Source: Primula veris (lineage: Eukaryota; Streptophyta; Magnoliopsida; Ericales; Primulaceae). Taken from it: a stretch of DNA of 64,000 bases. The position numbers were made by a program, and so were the translations under genes. The notes under the pieces are model-generated. The model did no database searches, was not told where the DNA came from, and saw only the letters and a program-made list of their open reading frames with translations. The stretch's first letter is position 1. The number at the start of each line of letters is the position of its first letter. Below are positions 10,438 through 21,278 of the stretch, one piece after another. The stretch covers positions 16,356,258 through 16,420,257 of the forward strand of contig OY821747.1 of NCBI GenBank assembly GCA_963682055.1. The letters run 5' to 3'.

Positions 10438-12808
10438 TCAAATACAAAAAACATTTACAAAAAACACAAATGTGCATTTTTTTTTTTTGTAACGACTAAA
10501 TGATTTAAAGTTGGACGTAGGGAGCATCTTTCCGGCCGATGTTAATCTATCCGATAACGGCTCAGCAGAATCTTCGATTTCATTTAGCTCCGTACGCCGT
10601 CTCTGTCGATACTGCGATTCTGGATACGGAGCACGCTCGTGGGATGTAAGTGCTAATCCGCGACTCCAACTGTCGGTTGAATGCTGACTATGATAATCGA
10701 ACGGAACATCATCCTGAACGTACTCCGACCCAGCAAAAGAAGCACGACGACCATGACCGCTTGAACTCGGACCCGGACCCTGATCTGTAGTCGGGGGTCG
10801 ACCTCCAGTCGATCTTCTACCCCGGCTACTAGATTCGCCTTCCCCTCTGCCTCTTTCGTCGGGACGCCGACAACTTGAAGCCCTAGTGAACGTTCTTGGG
10901 TCGTAACGTAGGTCGTCATCACCATTGTCGTCGTCGTCGTCATCGTCATCCTCCTCATCCGACTGTTCATCAGCTGACCCATACGAATTCAATCCCATTT
11001 CAGCGAAGTCCTTTCGTAGTAAGTCCACTTCCGTTTTCAATTTATGCTGTTTGAACGATTTGAAATTTCGGCGCAATACCGCTTTCTGGAGAAAAAAAAC
11101 CCAATCAAAAACGATTTATAAGTATTGAAATATACAAACAGAAAAATAACAATCAAATATTAATGAACTTTAATTAGTTGTTACCATTTTACTGAACAAC
11201 CCTGTATGCTCCCGGAAACCGTGAGATGGCGGGGCAAGTTCAGGTGGGTTTATGAAGATGCGGGTCCTCTCTCTATACCATCTCATGTAATCCGGTGACG
11301 TCCCCGTACCAAATTCGCCATTCACAAGCCGGTTGTGGCGGTCATTCCACACGATAATAAACTCTGCAAAAAGTGCAGGCCAATCGTGTTTTTGCCCAAT
11401 CGATTTTCTATCCTTGCCGTGACCATTCCTGGGTTTCCAAATATATGTAGGGACCTGCTGAACAAAACCGAACTGTCTCATGAACTTGTCCGCGGGATGG
11501 AACTCAATCTTCTCATTACAAATGAGAGGCACAGAACAATGCCACATATAACGGCCCCGCGTGCAGTATTCCGGATACTGATTGAGATTCCCGTAAGGTT
11601 GCCACACTATCTGTAATCAGCAAAATTAGAGTATATAAACAAGGGTTTAAAAATACTAGTAATAAATTCTGCGAACATAAGACCAATGCAAACATATACA
11701 ACATATAATACGTAAGTTACATATAATACGAAAGTTAAAATTTACCTGTTCAGGCGACATATTGTCAAACTGGTCACGTATGTGGACCACATTATGTCCG
11801 TAGACATATGGCGTAAGGTTAGTTTGCCTCCAAATCTTCCATCTGTAATATACAAACAAAACCCGATAAACAATAAATATAACCGGCAGCTAAGTAAATG
11901 ATAGATGATGCAATAAAAACAAAACCACAAATCCAAGACACAAAAACTAAATAATATCATACCTGTAACCGAGGGGGAACCTAGGCAAGCCCTCAGGTGG
12001 CTCGATATCTTCCGGCAGCTCTTCACATGGTCTAACCGGCAGTAGTCTGGTAATCTCCCACATATCCAGAAACATCACCGCCCCGCTTACTCCGTACCAC
12101 CCTGCATAGATTAGCCTCTAACCAGGCCAGAAGAGCTGATCCCCAACTATACTCAGCACACGTGTCAAAATCCTCCAGAAATGGCAGAGGCCATAGTGGA
12201 ATCTGATCACTGCTCTTATCTGAAAATACATGTGCCGCCAGTAATAACAACATGGCAGCCCTAGACTGATATAGCAAACGCTCCTCACTAGGGTTGGGGG
12301 GTAATTCACCAAACGTGTGTAACATCCAATCAAGTCTAACTGTCAGACAGTTTTTATCCACTTGATTGTCAGCCGGTCTAACACCCAACAAACTCTCTAC
12401 CATATCTAACCTGCTCGCCCTGTTATCATTCCGCTCCGACCGGGTAACAGCAAGACCATCCACCCTGAGACCAAGCATAATCTCTACATCTTGTAAAGAT
12501 ATCCCCAACTCTCCACCGACAAAATGGAACGTGTGCGACTCATCACGCCACCTATCAACTAAGGTTGTAAGCAAGCCTCGGTCTACGGTATAATTACCTA
12601 TACTGTGAATACCGTAAAAACCAGCCCTAATCATATTTTGAACTACCCTTTCAGGCGTCGGTATCTGCCAACTATAATTATAAACCCTAATCTTATTGGC
12701 ATCTCCTCTACCCGCTTCTCTTCCAGCATCCCAAGTCTGATTAGAAATGTGACCGGTCTGTCGTAAAATACCCAACCTGCCTTTAATATGTGGACCTGGA
12801 TCTGCCAT
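10438..12808 (-). pseudogene. Plant mobile domain (PMD) protein gene, four exons, one frameshift
   Basis: Exons on the minus strand with GT..AG borders are about 12808-11963, 11842-11746, 11610-11185 and 11085-10438. The start is the ATG of MADPGPHIKG. Exon 1 shows the PMD core: RAGFYGIHSIGNYTVDRGLL, LVDRWRDESHTFHF, GELGISLQDVEIMLGLRVDG, and WPLPFLEDF. Near 12080 a net +1 shift moves the frame into the MFLDMWEITRLLP continuation. Exon 2 has RWKIWRQTNLTPYVYG. Exon 3 has YMWHCSVPLICNEKIEFHPADKFMRQFG in PMD order. Exon 4 is a hydrophilic tail with an acidic EEDDDDDDDD run and RG/S-rich sequence. The summed exon length is one base over a multiple of three, as the shift predicts; the corrected length is about 671 codons. 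PMD proteins resemble the MAIN/MAIL1 family, and PMD genes are known as transposon cargo. Its role for this MULE is unknown. Confidence 0.8.
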
Positions 12809-12837
12809 TCTAACTGTGATAACCAAATATAACTCGG

Positions 12838-14000
12838 TTAATGATAACCAAACAATGATAAAATAACCAATTAATAACCAATTAATGATAACCAAACAAT
12901 GATAAAATAACCAATTAATAACCAATTAATGATAACCAAACAATGATAACCAATTAATGATAACCAAACAATCATAACCAATTAATGATAACCAAACAAT
13001 GATAACTCAATTATAACCAATTAATGATAACCAAAACAATGATAACCAAACAATTATAACCAAACAATCATAATCAAACAATAATAACTCCATTTTTTAA
13101 TCATAACCAAACACATTTAATCATAAACCAAACAATAATAATTCAATTTTTTAATCATAACCAAACACACATTTAATCATAAACCAAATAATAATAATTC
13201 AATTTTTTAATCATAACCAAACACACATTTAATCATAAACCAAACAATAATAACTAATTTTTTAATCATAACCAAACACACATTTAATCATAAACCAAAC
13301 AATAATAACTCAATTTTTTAATCATAACCAAACACACATTTAATCATAAACCAAACAATAATAACTCAATTTTTTAATCATAACCAAACACATTTAATCA
13401 TAAAACCAAACAATAATAACTCAATTTTTTAATCATAACCAAACACACATTTAATCATAAACCAAACAATAATAACTCAATTTTTTAATCATAACCAAAC
13501 ACATTTAATCATAAAACCAAACAATAATAACTCAATTTTTTAATCATAACCAAACACATTTAATCATAAAACCAAACAATAATAACTCAATTTTTTAATC
13601 ATAACCAAACACACATTTAATCATAAACCAAACAATAATAATTCAATTTTTTAATCATAACCAAACACACATTTAATCATAAACCAAACAATAATAACTC
13701 CATTTTTTAATCATAACCAAACACATTTAATCATAAAAGCAAACAATAATAACTCAATTTTTTAATCATAACCAAACACATATTTAATCATAAACCAAAC
13801 AATAATAACTCAATTTTTTAATCATAACCAAACACACATTTAATCATAAACCAAACAATAATAACTCCATTTTTTAATCATAACCAAACACATTTAATCA
13901 TAAAACCAAACAATAATAATTCAATTTTTTAATCATAACCAAACACACATTTAATCATAAACCAAACAATCATAACTCAATTTTTTAATCATAACCAAAC
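12838..14000. repeat. AT-rich minisatellite upstream of the PMD gene
   Basis: From 12838 to about 13080 short units of the ATGATAACCAAACA / ACCAATTA type repeat. From about 13090 to 14000 a unit of about 58-60 bp containing TTTTTTAATCATAACCAAAC and ATTTAATCATAAACCAAAC is repeated about 15 times. There is no coding content. It fills the 5' flank of the PMD gene. Confidence 0.85.
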
Positions 14001-14038
14001 ACATTATCAACAATTATCAACAATTGAAATTAACCAAA

Positions 14039-14345
14039 CACAAAATAAAAAAAACATGCAAAAATGAGACAAATATCAACAATTATTATAATTTCTATAA
14101 TTAATATAAACAAACAACAAACAACTATATATAGCTAAGTGAATTATGGATTTGCATATTTTATATATTTTTTCCTATTTTACAAATTGAAATTACAAAA
14201 AAAAAAAATGCAAAAATGGGACAAATATCAACAATTATTATAATTTCTATAATTAATATAAACAAACAACAAACAATTATATATAGCTAAGTGAATAATC
14301 AATTTGCATATTTTATATATTTTTTCCTATTTTACAAATTGAAAT
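14039..14345. repeat. Direct duplication of about 150 bp
   Basis: A block with ATCAACAATTATTATAATTTC and CAATTATATATAGCTAAGTGA occurs at about 14039-14185 and again at about 14198-14345 with few changes. Confidence 0.75.
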
Positions 14346-14661
14346 TACACAATATAAATAATAAATTAGAGAATAAAAGATATACCCTTCAATTATGGAT
14401 AAATTTGATTGATGATTTGGGGTTTTTTTGTTAATTAATTTGATAGATAATGTGTTTAATTGATTTGGGTGGTTTTTTGGGATGAAAATTGGGGTTTTTT
14501 GAGAGAAAGAGAGAGAGTATAGTATAAAAGTTTATTTTTTTTAAAAAAAAAACGTGAAATTCTGTTTTCAAGGGACTGTCTGTGTAATTTTCGCGCATGG
14601 ACTGACTGTGTAATTTTGAAAAGCAGGGACTGACTGTGTAATTTACAGACATTTGCTGCAA

Positions 14662-14846
14662 ACCGTAGATTAAATCTACGGTATGCATTGATTCAATGCA
14701 AACCGTAGATTTAATCTACGGTTTGCAGCAAATGTCTGTAAACCGTAGATTAAATCTACGGTCTGTGTTGAATCAATACAGACCGTAGATTTAATCTACG
14801 GTCTGAGAGTATTTTCAGAATAATTGAAGTTTAAAAATCCCACCTC
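14662..14846 (-). repeat. Right MULE TIR with four 21-bp palindromes at 40-bp spacing
   Basis: Palindromes with half-site ACCGTAGATT start at 14662, 14702, 14742 and 14782. The last one ends 44 bp before the element end, the same distance as on the left, so the two TIRs have identical geometry of about 185 bp each. Confidence 0.9.
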
Positions 14847-15207
14847 CCGTATCTTTTATATATGAAAATACTCTTAACATTTTGATTTGACTTTACTAAT
14901 CAACCTCCTTTAAATATTTTATTGCTGTCACTTGGTGACGTGTAGGGGTGTGAAAAATTCTCTATATCCGATCCCGCCACTCGTTCGGGTTCCGTCCCAA
15001 AACAACCCTGACCCGACTTAGTCGGGTAATTCCCGTCCCAACTTTTTTTGGTTTCGGGATCAGTGTAAAATGTGATACCCGTCGGTTACCCGACTCGACA
15101 CATAATTTAATCTTTAAATTTGTAAACACATACATAAATAACGTATAGATTGAGTATTACCTTAACCAAAATATGTATGAAGATATGATAATATTACCAT
15201 CACTATT

Positions 15208-15777
15208 TGATAGAACATAAAAATTAGACCCGAATATTCTATTCGGGTAATAATCAACCCACTTTATAAATGGGTATTCAACGCTTAAATGGGTCGTCTC
15301 ATACTTTTTATAGGAATTGAGGTGTTACTATCAAAAGCCCAAGCCCAATCAAATGGGGACCCATGTCTGAAAAACCCCTGGGATGAAGACATTTGTCAAC
15401 ATCCTAGAAGGCATAGTTGCCTATAAATAGCCAACTACCCCTCCTAGAAAAAGACCAGAAAATCTATCCAAAAAATATAGAGAGAAGTTGAGAAAAGAGA
15501 GAAACTAATCAACACACACCACTTCAAGAAATAAACCGAGAAAAGACAAAGCCGAGCACCGAATAAAAGGGGAGAAAGATCAAGACGAGAGATTAAATAG
15601 TCATATCGAGCACAATTGTAAAACCGAAATACTAATCCGAGCAAGTGTAATAGTCCGAATAAGGATAATAATCCGAGCAATAATAAAGATCAGGAAGTGT
15701 CCATTATTCACAGTTGATTTACTATTATATCATTGTTGAAAAGCTTAACGCGACCGACCAAAGTTATGGCTTTATCA
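15208..15777 (+). repeat. 5' LTR of the Tat element
   Basis: 570 bp with TG..CA ends. A TATA box (CTATAAATAG) at about 15421 is the likely promoter of the sense transcript. Confidence 0.9.
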
Positions 15778-15779
15778 AA

Positions 15780-15797
15780 TGGCGCCGTCTCCGGGAA
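15780..15797 (+). other. Primer-binding site of the Tat element
   Basis: TGGCGCCGTCTCCGGGA starts two bases after the 5' LTR. It resembles the tRNA-Asp type primer-binding site common in plant Ty3 elements, with some mismatches. Confidence 0.6.
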
Positions 15798-15856
15798 TCA
15801 TCTAGTTCCCAACTAGTTTAGAATTCGAATACCAATACTCTGCCAGACGAGCGACA

Positions 15857-16519
15857 ATGGTGACCAATGTAGAGGAAACCCATCCCGAGATAGTAGAAAC
15901 CAATAACCAAAACGCGCAAATTAGCCAACAAGACCTCGACGATCTACTCGCCATCCGTGACAGATATGAAGCTATCCAATCCGGAAACCAACCAACAACC
16001 TCCTACGTCAACCAAGAACAACCGATCGAACCACCCCAACATTTCATTGAAGGGATTGTCGATGAACACCCTTCGTCCTCGGATGACGAACAAGACGTGC
16101 CCGTATTAAGGCGTGCACGAAGACGCTTACCCGGGTCCCAGGCAGGGCCGAGCTCAAGAGTCCCTTTGCCTACAGCCTTGGTCAACTCGGGTGCTCGTTT
16201 ACAAACGAACGAAGCTCATCAGTTTGGCATGCCCGAGGATCATGTACTCGGACAGTCGCCCCGACTACCAACTAATCCTCCGAGGATGATTACACCACCA
16301 ACGGTGGAAGTGCAACACGTTGTTCCGTTAGCCGATGAAAGGAACTACGCCCAGCTACAAGCTCAGCTGGCGGCATGCATGACGGCCATGACAGCGGCCG
16401 GCATCGTATTGCCAGTTATCCAACCCGACAAAGACCCACGCCACGAAGTGGAAGACTCTGCCTACAGGGCCGCCCTGGAGGCAGCGGGTAGGCGACCCGA
16501 TACAAGAGTGCCCCACTAA
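15857..16519 (+). pseudogene. gag N-terminal part, ends at an in-frame TAA
   Basis: 220 codons from an ATG shortly after the primer-binding site. The product is hydrophilic, with an Asp/Glu-Asn-Gln rich start and a low-complexity middle; no enzyme motif is seen. The next ORF (16562) is in the same frame, and only the TAA at 16517-16519 separates them, so the two were most likely one gag-pol frame interrupted by a nonsense mutation. A reinitiation or readthrough signal is possible, but I see no direct sign of one. Confidence 0.7.
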
Positions 16520-16561
16520 GGGGGCAATGTCCCAATAACTATCGTCCATCCGAACACTCAT

Positions 16562-18838
16562 ATGGAACGTGTCCACACAAACACGAAAGATGGTAGATAT
16601 CCCGAATACAGGATCGGGGAAGGATATGGCCCACCACCACATCAGGGAGGATACCCTCCCCCCTACCAAGTCACGGATGACGCGTTCCAACAGGCTTGGA
16701 ACGTATGCCAAGAAACCCCATGTACCGAACAGATCACGCGGTACTGCAATCCTATGGGATTCGTCATCCCCGAATTCAGGCTCTATGATGGGAAGAGTTG
16801 CCCTATCGACCATCTGAGGCACTACAATACGAAGATGGAACTGTGGAGTGATGACCATGCACTAATGTGCAAATTTTTCAAAAACAGCTTGGGTCAAGAT
16901 GCTTCGTCATGGTATCACAACTTACCACGGGGCTCCATTAGAGACTGGGCAGAACTGCTAAGAGCGTACTCCACCCGATACGCTGCTCATCGGAAAAAGA
17001 AGGTTAGTATCGAAACCCTTCTGAAAATGACGATGATGCCAAATGAACGGCTCAACGATTATTGCATACGTTTTATCGACGTAGCAAACCAGATTCCACG
17101 ATATGCCAATAATATAGCCATCCAGAACTTTATCAATTCCATCCCTAATGGCTATTGGGCGAGAAGGAAGTTCATAGGCAAAAACTTCCCGACTACTGAT
17201 TCCCTGCTAGCCTATTGTACCCACCTCACCGATAAAAACGACGAACTGCGTTTCCTAAACCGAACTCTACCCAGAAGAGAGTCGGTCCGCGAGGCACAGG
17301 TGGGTCGAAAAAGAATTAGGAGTAACCAGGGAGAAGCATTCCAACCAACCAGCAAGGGCAAAGGTCCCGAGGTCCATAGCAGGGTAGAGCGACCACGAGC
17401 ACCAGAGCCCAAACCGCTCCAGATCGCATACCCAACACCGATCAACGAGCATAAACCGCTCCAGCTCACCTACCCGATGCCACCCAAGCCGTTTCAACAA
17501 GGTCGGCCCCAAGAAAGGGAACACCGAAATACTTTCGGATCGGTCGAGCTGCGATACACTTTCAACCTATCTGCTGAAGATATCCTCAAGGATATATGCA
17601 GGGAAAGTTGGTATTCTCGACCGCAACCGATCAACACTCCCCCCAGTCAGAGAGATTCCAAGCTCTTCTGCGCATATCATGAGGATCACGGCCATCTCAC
17701 TGAGCATTGCCATAACCTGCGATGGAGAATGAACCAGTGGGGCGATGCAGGATACTTAGCCAAGTTCATCAAAGGAGCTGGGAATAAAGGCAAACAATTG
17801 GCCATCGAGGGATCCGACAACCGGCAAGGCAAAACGATCAACGTCGTTCATATGACAAGACCCAAGGGCCCAGGCGGGGAACGATCGCGACAACGGCAGC
17901 TGGCCCACTTTGGCCAAGTAGCCAAGGCATCACAGGCGTCGACCTCTAAACGACACTGCACACAACGACGACATCCGCCCATTTCTTTCTCGGATCTTGA
18001 CGAAGAAGGGGTGATTTACCCCCATGGAGACGCCATTAACCTCCGAGTTCAAATTGGCCTAGACACGGTCAGCAGGATACTTATCGACCAAGGAGCCTCT
18101 TGTGATATCATGTACAGGGAGCTCTTCGACAAAATGGAACTCAAGCTGCAAGATCTACAGCCTACTGACGTCACACTGATCGGATTCATCTCCGAAACGA
18201 CTAAACCGTTGGGTAAGATCGTCCTCAGTGTCACAACCGGGTCCGTGTCGGTTCCCGTGGAGTTCTTAGTGGTCAATGACCACTCCGGTCACAATGCAAT
18301 ATTGGGCCGACCTTGGTTACATGCCATGAAGGCCATACCCTCGACCTATCACCAAAAGGTCAAATACCCAAATGACAGGGGAGAGATCGAGACAGCCAGA
18401 GGATGTCAAGAGGATTCAAGACGCTGCGAGGACATCACCGCGACTCTCCAAAAACAACGAAGCATGGTGGAACAACCCACCAGCACCAAGAAGCTGAACA
18501 ACCAAATATCCAAAGCCGAAAGGGTTGTCGAAGAACAAGTAGGAGAGACACTCAGGAAGGTGTATATACCAGATATGGACGAGGAGCATTACTTCCTCCT
18601 CGGCGACAACCTTCCAAAACAGGAATCCGAGGAGTTGAAAGCATTCCTTCTCAACAACACTGATAAATTCGCCTGGAGTCCTAAAGATATGCCGGGCCTA
18701 GACCCCAATACAGCATGCCACCACCTAAGTGTAAACACCGAGTACAAGCCGATAGCACAGAGGAGCAGGAAAGTGTCTGTACAGCACAGAGCAGCTATAA
18801 TCGCTGAAGTACAAAAGTTTTGGAGGCTAGAGCCATAA
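16562..18838 (+). pseudogene. gag-protease polyprotein of the Tat element, truncated at the start of RT
   Basis: 758 codons. The gag core lies at about residues 70-240 (FRLYDGKSCPIDHLRHY, WYHNLPRGSIRDWAEL, NDYCIRFIDVANQIP). A zinc-knuckle-like FCAYHEDHGHLTEHCHNL follows near residue 370. The aspartic protease is at about 490-615, with LIDQGASCDIMY (active Asp near 509) and HNAILGRPWLHAM. After a linker the usual lead-in to RT appears (KFAWSPKDMPGLDP). A one-base loss in a T run near 18815 then breaks the frame and ends it at the TAA at 18838. The function was to form the particle and process the polyprotein; the polymerase part is gone. Confidence 0.85.
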
Positions 18839-18945
18839 GAGAGGTTGACTATCCAAAATGGTTGTCCAACCCGGTCGTCGTCCCTAAGAAGAACGGGAAG
18901 GAGAGAGTATGTATAGACCTCACCAAGAAAATCATAATACATATA
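18818..18945 (+). pseudogene. Stub of reverse transcriptase
   Basis: In the frame shifted relative to the preceding ORF, the N-terminal RT sequence continues (LEARAIREVDYPKWLSNPVV, then PKKNGKERVCIDL). It stops matching RT at about 18930, where sequence belonging to the antisense gene begins. The catalytic YxDD region, RNase H and integrase are missing. Confidence 0.8.
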
Positions 18946-19717
18946 CACATACCTCGCCCGGCGCAGAGGCATCCTCGAGCTTCTTCCCGAGCCGAGCAGC
19001 ACTTCGTGCCCGGACCACTTTCAAGAACTCTTCCTCGGGCTCTTTGGAGATCTCGGGCGCAGGATTCTCCTTGGTCACCGACCCCATAGGGTACCCGAGC
19101 AGCATTGGAGCAGTACGACTCGCCGGATCCGGCGTCGGTCCCGGCCCCCACCATTTCCAAAGAGCTAACAGAGCCTCTACATTGGGAGCGCCGAGGTCGG
19201 GCATAGGGGGAGCGTTGGTGACCGGTCCAGGAATCTGGTGTCCCGGACAACCCCATTCACCAGAAGCTATCACGATACCAAGATTGCGCTCTTTGTTGGT
19301 ATCCGGCAAACCGATAACAAGCCGGCAATAGGTACGCTGGGTTTTCAGATACGAGCTGCGACGCTCAAAGCTCAGACTGTAGACTCCGAAGACGTCCTTC
19401 AATTCAATCGGTATTCCGGCCAACTCCGATAACCTTTGAATACCGTTCAGAGTACGGTAACCATTTAAGGCCAGTTGGGCTGGAGCAATCTGGACGGCCT
19501 CAAAGAACGAAGCCACCCAGTTTGTAAAAGGAAGTCGAAGACCCCCAGTAAAAAATGCCGAAGAGCGCACAGCCACCTCGCCGGCAGGAACAAATCCCAG
19601 CACCTCCTCGTCAGAAATAGGAAGCCGGATATGTATGTTGTCAGGTATTCCGGCAAGCTCTTTAAAATCCTTTTCCACGAATGTGCCAACTTGGGCCACA
19701 CTTTGGGTCAGAATTTC
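18932..19717 (-). CDS. Antisense 'transposase (putative), gypsy type' ORF of the Tat element
   Basis: An open frame of about 260 codons on the minus strand. It contains AGIPDNIHIRLPISDEEVLG, FTGGLRLPFTNWVASFF and APAQLALNGYRTLNGIQRL. These match the pattern of the Pfam family called 'transposase (putative) gypsy type', known from antisense ORFs of Tat-lineage elements; despite the name, no transposase activity is established. No ATG opens this frame, but a possible 3' splice site (GATAG before GAAATTCTG) lies at 19718, so the start codon is probably in an upstream exon between 19.75 and 20.6 kb. The frame is intact, although the neighbouring pol is deleted. The stop overlaps the RT deletion junction. 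It lies downstream of five more antisense ORFs. Confidence 0.7.
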   Translation of the reverse strand, partial: EILTQSVAQVGTFVEKDFKELAGIPDNIHIRLPISDEEVLGFVPAGEVAVRSSAFFTGGLRLPFTNWVASFFEAVQIAPAQLALNGYRTLNGIQRLSELAGIPIELKDVFGVYSLSFERRSSYLKTQRTYCRLVIGLPDTNKERNLGIVIASGEWGCPGHQIPGPVTNAPPMPDLGAPNVEALLALWKWWGPGPTPDPASRTAPMLLGYPMGSVTKENPAPEISKEPEEEFLKVVRARSAARLGKKLEDASAPGEVCVYVL

Positions 19718-20683
19718 CTATCCAAACATCATTCACAATTCCATCAATATACTAACCAAATACACAAACAAGAACCACATCAATATAACGCACCCCCCCC
19801 CCCCCACCGCACTCACATTAACCAGATACATAAGAATCATCATACACATATAGACAACCTAAACCATATACCAGTGACACATCTATGACCACAACGACAA
19901 AATTCCCTACAACCCCTACCAACAGAGAAAGAACACTTACGGTTATCATTATGAACAAGCACGGGAGAACAGCAGCAAGTCTTCCAACAAAACCATGAAA
20001 CCCTAGATCAAGCGGCCGAACTCTTTTCCTTTTTGGCGGGAAGAATATGCTTTAGAGAGAGAGAGATATTTTCTTCAGCAAATTCTGTGATAAAAATAAA
20101 AAAGGATTACTTGGCAAAGTAGAAAGGAGTGGAGTCACAAAAAGAATAAAATAATAACCGTCCTTTCGTGTAACAGAGGTTTACCTTTTTTCCAACCATA
20201 CAAAAGTCAACAACCGCTGCTATTTTTAACATATAAACGCTCCAGATTTCGCCACGTCAGCGCGTATCCCACTACCCAAGGCAGTTCACATCATTACACC
20301 TAAATAAACGGCCAGTGGACCCTACCACGAAAAGTTTCCCACATACGCTACCACTATTATCACACCGAGAATGTCCCCCGATTAAAGTTCCTCGACTCCC
20401 GACCAATTCTTACCCAAAGGGCACACCGAACAAGGTGGACGAAGACCGTTTCTAGCTTGACGGCAGGGAGCATCAAGTCTAACAACGCTCTCCGGGGGGA
20501 TAACCGGGCATATTGTTCGGTGTATGCTGAGAGACATCAAATGATATCAACATAAAAGAGTGAAGCAAACAAGAAATAAAATAGGACAGAATCAAGTGCA
20601 AGACAAGTTTTATTCATCCACAAAGGGGGAAACACAAACAATACAACAGAAAAAGAAAAATGTTACAAGAAAATACACCCATC

Positions 20684-21046
20684 CTACTTTTTCGAACTAT
20701 CCCCTATAGAAACATCCCTCTTCGCCAAAAGTTCCTCCAGACGCTCCTTCTCCCTAATCAAACGAGAAATCGCCATCTCAGCCTGTTTCAATGCGTAAGA
20801 CTGAGACTCGCATTTTTGCTCGGCTTTGAAACGAGCAGTGCCCTCCCCGTCCCAGTATTGTTTAAACCTCCTCACTTCAGTCCGAGCACACATGAGATCA
20901 TGTTTCAGCCATGACATCTCAATTTCTTTTAGTTGAAGGGGAGTCAAATCCTCCTCCCCAAAACCAGGGGGACGAGGTAGCAGAAAAGTAGGCTCCTCTT
21001 CCATAAGGGCTTTCTTTTTGGAGGCAGACCTAGTGATGGGAGCCAT
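20684..21046 (-). CDS. Antisense coiled-coil ORF 1 (MAPITRSASKKK type), 120 aa
   Basis: Starts at the ATG at 21046 (MAPITRSASKKKAL). After a proline-rich LLPRPPGFGEEDLTP it becomes a long charged helix rich in Glu, Arg, Lys and Leu that ends in LAKRDVSIGDSSKK. I find no catalytic motif. A TATA box (CTATAAATG) lies about 85 bp upstream. Its function is unknown. It is one of five short coiled-coil genes in a row on this strand. Confidence 0.6.
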   Translation of the reverse strand: MAPITRSASKKKALMEEEPTFLLPRPPGFGEEDLTPLQLKEIEMSWLKHDLMCARTEVRRFKQYWDGEGTARFKAEQKCESQSYALKQAEMAISRLIREKERLEELLAKRDVSIGDSSKK

Positions 21047-21128
21047 CTCACGCAAAAGCAAGTTAGAAGAAGCAAATTATAAAACAAGAGAGGTAGAAAT
21101 TGGTAATAAGATACAGGCAATAGGGAGC

Positions 21129-21137
21129 ATTTATAGA
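21129..21137 (-). promoter_or_regulatory. TATA box of antisense coiled-coil ORF 1
   Basis: CTCTATAAATGCTCCC on the minus strand, followed by an untranslated leader of normal length before the ATG at 21046. The CTCCC just after the TATA recurs at ORF 5. Confidence 0.55.
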
Positions 21138-21278
21138 GAATCAAAAGGCACAAAGTACGAAACGTTACAATGGTTCACAAGACAGGCACGAGATACGAGA
21201 AGATACAACTGATTCATCAAATACAGAAAACAAAACACAAATTGAAAAAGGGGAAATACATAAGAAAACCAGCCCAAT

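Larger units (their letters stand above)
5269..14846 (-). mobile_element. Mutator-like element (MULE), 9.6 kb, 9-bp TSD CCGTATCTT
   Basis: The left end is GAGGTGGGCTTAAAAC and the right end, read on the other strand, is GAGGTGGGATTTTTAAAC. The 9 bases CCGTATCTT flank both ends exactly (5260-5268 and 14847-14855), which is the TSD length expected for Mutator-like elements. It carries two minus-strand genes: a FAR1/MULE transposase with an OTU domain (6447-9126) and a four-exon plant-mobile-domain gene (10438-12808). Each has a net +1 frameshift, so this copy is probably inactive although its ends are well preserved. Between the genes lie 177-180 bp repeats, a palindrome array and a telomere-like tract; upstream of the PMD gene lies a minisatellite of over 1 kb. 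Confidence 0.9.

Noticed and set aside
15444..15680. Leu/Phe-rich membrane protein in the Tat LTR, also seen at 25175-25411
   Set aside because: It is the reverse strand of the LTR, duplicated because the LTR is; no start context or domain.
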